64,000 nt of DNA from Mimachlamys varia (lineage: Eukaryota > Mollusca > Bivalvia > Pectinida > Pectinidae), in contig OX392528.1 of the NCBI GenBank assembly GCA_947623455.1, positions 50,548,322 to 50,612,321 on the forward strand. The letters run 5' to 3'. The position numbers were made by a program, and so were the translations under genes. Shown here piece after piece: positions 59,560 to 64,000 of the stretch. Below the pieces are notes generated by a model. It did not search any database. It saw nothing but the letters and a program-made list of their open reading frames with translations, and was not told the origin of the DNA. Each line of letters opens with the position of its first letter. Position 1 is the first letter of the stretch.

Positions 59560-60420
59560 TAAAACTCGTGAACGCTAATGTTTATATGGTTGTGAGCAAT
59601 CTTGGAACATACTTTGTGAAAACACAGCAAAAGCATGGATGAAATATACTGAGGAAGATAGAGTACAGATGATTGAATTCTTGACATTATCTTTTTTGAG
59701 TTGGAGGAAAGATTGTCTAACATATTGTTGGTATTCAAATGGAAACAAACTCTTGACTGACTTGTTTTTGTTTCCATACGAGGCTGAATTTGTCGAAGAG
59801 ATTGTCAGGACAGGTAACACAAACCTTGCCAAAACTTTATTTTACGCTCAGGTATATCAACGATGTGTAACTGACCTGGCCGATCGTATCTACCCTTCTG
59901 AACTTGAAATCATGGACACACCAGACCCTTTACTTAAACTATGACCAACACGGGAATCTTTGTACTAAGTTGTACGTGAATATTTCAATTTTCCGATCGT
60001 AAACTTGTCCAACTTTTTGACAATAAAGACCCTGGTTTCTCCATGCTAGAGTGTTTACATACTGCAGTTGATTTGTTACTCTATGGCTTGCACTGAATAT
60101 TGAGATTTTCGTGATAGATGGCATCTGCTGACGAACAAACTTACGGCTCAGGGATTCGGGAGATACAGGTTGATGAAGACCATGAGCAAGTTTAGTCTTA
60201 GTGAGAAATATTCTAGATCCTTGTTTGATATGAAACTCATTAGTATAATTTGTTTTGATTGAGAAGTATGCCTCCGTTCTCACTTTGAGGCCATGACATT
60301 TACTCACCTACATTGATATGACGAGTTTCTTCCCTGGAGCAGGAGACGATTACTCAGGAACACCTGGTCTTTTTCTCTTGTACCTTTTCAGGAGTCTCCG
60401 TTTATAATTTTCTTTGTACA
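59560..60420 (+). pseudogene. RT repeat family C, copy 8 (longest open part)
   Basis: A 101-codon frame (59639-59944) carries CWYSNGNKLLTDLFLFPYEA, EFVEEIVRTGN and RIYPSELEI. After frame changes, DFRDRWHLLTNKLTAQGF and MSKFSLSEKYS follow, then a weak tail. The region where a catalytic YIDD would be reads in another frame as YINDV. The open part is therefore a stretch of reverse transcriptase that happens to lack stops, not a working gene. Confidence 0.75.
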
Positions 60421-60640
60421 AATTTTTTGGTGAATTATCAGCTTGTATTAACATTATAATTGTTTGTTCTATTTATGAAAATACCAACTGAAAACAACAA
60501 ACACTAAACTATAGTATGAGTACTGATGTACATCCATTAGCGTGGATTTATTATGACATAATATAATAATCTTATTTAATTCAAGTTTTGTCCCTTTGTT
60601 TCGGATAATATCGAGAACACAACTGCGCTCAAATGAATGC
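60421..60640. other. No gene seen
   Basis: Short AT-rich spacer. Confidence 0.35.
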
Positions 60641-60705
60641 GGTTTATTATTGGCGCCAATTTTATTCAAATGTGGGTTATGTCGTCAATACCGTTTAAAG
60701 AGAGA
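60641..60705. repeat. Dispersed repeat D, copy 2
   Basis: TTGGCGCCAATTTTATTCAA and flanks, matching 5885-5960. Confidence 0.5.
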
Positions 60706-61640
60706 TGCCAATATAACGGCAGTTAATTAGTTAATTATTCAAGATGTAATAAATACAATTAAATTTTCATGCAGGTATGAAATCAATTCTGTTACATCCA
60801 TTTTGATGAGCCGCAATATGGATGAAACCGATTTTCATTCACACCGACAGGAAAATGTTCAAAAAAATCGCCGTTATATCCTATATGAAGTGATGTGGGT
60901 TTTTTTTGTATTTTACCCCCTTTTTAATCATCTATTCTTTTTTTAATTCATTATGATGATTGTTTTTATTTCGGCAAATCTATTCATTTTCACAAAAGCT
61001 GAAACTTCCATTTAAAAAATGTACTGAGTCTGCAATACGTTGGAAAGGGTCAAGGTGAAATTTTGAAAATGCTAGAAACAAACTAACGGCAAGGAATGTG
61101 ACTGTATTGTAATTATATAATCATGTCGTTTCATAAAAAACAATTAATGATTATTAAATGGCATACAATTTGTGTCAAATAACTCTCTACATATATCATG
61201 GCTGATAATTGTAATTTCTTTACTTTTCGCTTTGTTGCCTTTTTATTTTGTCTTGGTAACACAGTGAATACATGCCTTCTGTTTTGGCAATCGATATGTT
61301 TTCCATTGCCAAATCCCTCGCTAGGATATTAAAACGGTGCTTTTTCACTTGGTCACTGCGATATAACGTAGACGTCACAAAACGTTGTTTCAATCACCAC
61401 ATACTTTCTGATACAGATTTCTTTCAGGATGTCATAAACCGGAATGCATATCTCTTTTCATTTATACAAATTTTGAATGCCATTGTAATTGCGTCCCTAG
61501 TACATAGTAAGAACACCACCCTAAACATTTTAGAAAAACAAAACATTTTGCATTTCTTTTCTTACAATTATCGTTGTATACGAAACACGTTGCGTATTCA
61601 TAATATTACAAAAATGAGACTAACATTTGCTTTTTTTTAT
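60706..61640. other. No supported gene
   Basis: A 129-residue plus-strand frame (61272-61661) runs into the 3' UTR of gene C on the other strand and has no recognised domain. Confidence 0.35.
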
Positions 61641-61648
61641 ATTGATGT

Positions 61649-61654
61649 TTTATT
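61649..61654 (-). terminator. Polyadenylation signal of secreted gene C
   Basis: AATAAA on the minus strand about 80 bases past the stop codon. Confidence 0.6.
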
Positions 61655-61733
61655 TTTTTAACCAAAACAACAGACGCTATATACATGGAAATCAAATCGT
61701 CGGTTCCAGCCTCTCTTATGGATCGTGTTGGGC

Positions 61734-62634
61734 TTAATATCCTCCGAAACCTGCAAACAGAAAATGCTGATTTTATAAAGTGTTGACAACAGCCGTTATA
61801 TACATTGTACCACATGATGATAGCTTGTTGTCTAGAAATCGGTAAATAAATATATTTGCATACTCTTCATTAAATCACATATCTTTCGACTACAGTATGA
61901 AGACTATTTAAAAGGATGAACAGTTTTCAAATAATATAAATTGAAGCTGAAACATTTTAAACAAAAAGTGCTCATGCGCACAAATAAACAAGTTTAATAA
62001 TTTCTTAAACAGATCTCTCATAGAGCAAAAATCATGAACAACTGACTCGTTGTCAGGGAAGATTATATGAAATTGGTACTACTCCATTTCAAGTCATGAT
62101 CTTTCAGCCAGTGAATTGTGTCAATTTATGCTTGATATGACCAACACTGACAAACGTTAAAACATTATAATGATACAATAGAGAAGTTTTAAAAAATTTA
62201 CCTAATTTCTTTCCTCCACCGAACCCGGATCCCCCACTGATGAATCCTCCTTTTCCACCGTATCCTCCGCTGATAATTCCTCCCTTTCCACCGTATCCAC
62301 CTCCGTATCCACCGTATCCACCGCCGTATCCACCTCCAATGACGTATCCACCGTTTCCGTAACCACCACCGTATCCGCCGTAACCCTTGGATACGATTAC
62401 TCTCCTTCCGTATCCTCGTCCTCCGTAGCCTCCTTTGTATCCTCCGATTCCTCCGTATCCGCCGCCAATGTAAGAGGATCCACCGTATGATCCGTATCCA
62501 TGGCCGATTCCGATCCCCTGTCCAATTCCAATCCCTTGTCCGATTCCTATTCCTCCATAGTAGTCGTCGTCACTGTACCATCCCTGGGCCATGGTGGCAG
62601 CAAGACACACAGCAAGAACGACTAACCTCAACAT
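61734..62634 (-). CDS. Secreted gene C: shematrin-like Gly/Tyr-rich shell matrix protein
   Basis: Spliced model: 62634-62202 joined to 61750-61734, 149 residues. MLRLVVLAVCLAATMAQG is a signal peptide with cleavage near residue 16-17. An acidic SDDDYY patch (21-26) follows, then GIGIGQ repeats (28-45), long GGYGG and GGYGGG runs, a basic GRRVIVSKGYG insert, and KGGIISGG/KGGFISGG repeats. The second coding exon adds only the last five residues: the protein ends GGGKKLGFGGY. Donor TTAG|GTAAAT and acceptor TTTGCAG fit in phase. Gly/Tyr repeats after a signal peptide and a basic, Tyr-ended C-terminus are hallmarks of shematrins, framework proteins of the prismatic shell layer in pearl oysters. 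An earlier in-frame Met exists upstream but lies in intron sequence. Confidence 0.85.
61751..62201 (-). other. Intron 2 of secreted gene C
   Basis: 451 bp, GT..AG, separating the main exon from a 17-base terminal coding stretch. Confidence 0.75.
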
Positions 62635-62649
62635 GGCTCTGGTGGATAT

Positions 62650-63606
62650 CTGTAGAGAAACATGATAGATTGTTACAGAGAAAAAGAAACGTTGTAAGGC
62701 TATTACCATGGATATGAAATAGATGTATAAGAACTAGCAACTGGTTAAAACAGGCCGTGGATTAGGTTAATCACGGAAGTAATGCATAACAAGGAAATTC
62801 ATTTTCAATAGATCAGGGAAATAACGGAAATAAAAACAAAGCAAGGACATTCATTCATTCGAGAGAAGTAGCCATGGGTTTAACATGAATCTACGATGTT
62901 TCAAACAATCGTTTTAACTCGGACTATGTGGAGTGAGTTTATAGTATATTCAATTAATGCACGTAAGCGAACACTGTGCAATGCTTGCAAGCACTGTACA
63001 AAGATTTACAAGTATGTTTGCAAACACTATACAAAGATATACTAGAATGTTTGCAAATACTGTACAAAGATGTATACTAGTATGTTTGCAAACACTGTAC
63101 AAAGATATACTAGTATGTTTGCAAACACTGTACAAAGATATACTAGTATGTTTGCAAACACTGTACAAAGATATATACTAGTATGTTTGCAAATACTGTA
63201 CAAAGATATACTAGTATGTTTGCAAACACTGTACAAAGATATATACTAGTATGTTTGCAAACACTGTACAAAGATATATACTAGTATGTTTGCAAACACT
63301 GTACAAAGATATACTAGTATGTTTGCAAATACTGTACAAATATATACTAGTATGTTTGCAAATACTGTACAAAGATATACTAGAATGTTTGCAAATACTG
63401 TACAAAGATATACTAGTATGTTTGCAAATACTGTACAAAGATATACTAGAATGTTTGCAAATACTGTACAAAGATATACTAGAATGTTTGCAAATACTGT
63501 ACAAAGATATACTAGTATGTTTCAATACAGGGTTTATAACAAGAACTATGATAGTGACCATTTTGTGATTTTTGTACTAAAAGAGAATAAACGATGTACC
63601 ACTTAC
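62650..63606 (-). other. Intron 1 of secreted gene C
   Basis: 957 bp from donor AAG|GTAAGT (63607/63606) to acceptor TTTCTCTACAG (62650). More than half of it is a minisatellite. Confidence 0.8.
62983..63525. repeat. 33-35-bp minisatellite, about 16 units
   Basis: Units of TATGTTTGCAAACACTGTAC plus AAAGATATACTAG. Unit lengths alternate between 33 and 35 through an extra TA in ATATATACTAG. AACACT and AATACT variants and CTAGT/CTAGA variants recur in blocks, indicating unit-pair duplications. Frames stay open on both strands, but this is an artefact. Confidence 0.95.
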
Positions 63607-63690
63607 CTTGGTAGACTGGAGAATGTCGGTCAGATCTTGATTCGTAGAAGAAAGCGAATGACAATTGTTGAGAACATCGCCTCTTATATA
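63607..63690 (-). promoter_or_regulatory. TATA box and non-coding exon 1 of secreted gene C
   Basis: TATATAAG at 63683-63690 on the minus strand; transcription expected near 63655. The short exon ends CAGTCTACCAAG at 63607 before GTAAGT. Confidence 0.75.
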
Positions 63691-64000
63691 CAGATCCTGA
63701 ATTTATGAGGCGAGCCGTATTTCAATAAAACTTCCATATATTCGCAATAACATACATACATCGCTTCCGTTATGTAATGACCCCCGGGGGGACAGCACCT
63801 GTTGTCCTTGAGTGCGCTCATATGACAAGATGGACATCGACGGGCTGAAACACGGTTCCACGGGAAAAAGACAGGCGAACGGACGCTTCAGGTCATTAGA
63901 TTAACTAATAGTAATATACATGTAATTATTATTTGTCACTTATGACAGAATAAACGTTTGCTACTCGTTCTGCGTCATTGCAGCTCGGTCTTCGTTGCAT
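63691..64000. other. Upstream flank of secreted gene C
   Basis: Contains a GC-rich CCCCCGGGGGG self-complementary block at about 63781-63791. No gene seen up to the window edge. Confidence 0.4.

Noticed and set aside
59639..59944. 101-codon frame as a stand-alone gene
   Set aside because: It matches the RT repeat family C seen in other broken copies, with frame changes on both sides.
61272..61661. 129-residue plus-strand frame
   Set aside because: No recognised domain; overlaps the 3' UTR of secreted gene C on the other strand.
62950..63708. Frames of 64-140 residues on both strands with Cys-rich repeats
   Set aside because: They run through the intronic 33-35-bp minisatellite and have no splice or start support.

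Overview
This window looks like nuclear DNA of a bivalve mollusc, most likely a pearl-oyster relative (Pterioida). It is AT-rich, with short exons split by introns with GT..AG ends, TATA-box promoters and a very high load of mobile elements. The lineage call rests mainly on a secreted glycine-rich protein resembling the shematrins of Pinctada shell. No database search was possible, so the species is inference.

The most interesting content is three split genes on the minus strand, each with a TATA box, a short first exon ending at a consensus donor and a predicted signal peptide. They are a 328-residue Gly/Ser/Met/Lys-rich protein with DQF-GG repeats (31.2-34.1 kb), a 177-180-residue protein with a DRP-type acidic/basic segment and SSHGL repeats (49.7-55.05 kb), and a 149-residue shematrin-like Gly/Tyr protein (61.7-63.7 kb). 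None is fully visible as a single open reading frame; the models below come from reading splice sites. Together they look like part of a cluster of shell (extracellular) matrix genes. A fourth likely host gene is an intronless 283-residue basic Ser/Lys-rich protein at 17.1 kb with a CRE palindrome and TATA box; its function is unknown.

Mobile elements fill much of the rest. There is a dead mariner (DD34D type) with both inverted ends and TA target site (3.1-4.4 kb). An intact LINE ORF1-type protein (20.3 kb) and an intact endonuclease/reverse-transcriptase ORF2 (24.6-28.1 kb) carrying a 2A-like GDIHTNPGP sequence lie on the same strand, separated by a 0.53-kb tandem duplication and a 26-bp minisatellite. 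Several LINE tails, at least eight pieces of an unclassified reverse-transcriptase repeat, three copies of a ~387-bp TA-flanked MITE (two of them nested in other elements), tRNA-derived SINE-like pieces and several large foldback palindromes are also present.

Layout: 0-3 kb mostly featureless; 3-9.6 kb mariner, LINE and palindromic repeats; 9.8-16.8 kb a TCCGG-rich patch, a large foldback and a LINE tail; 16.9-18.1 kb the intronless gene; 20.3-28.1 kb the LINE ORFs; 28.7-29.1 kb a MITE; 31-34 kb secreted gene A; 36-42 kb repeats; 42-48 kb weak gene candidates; 49.7-55 kb secreted gene B; 56-60.4 kb reverse-transcriptase repeat remnants; 61.6-63.7 kb secreted gene C with a minisatellite in its first intron.
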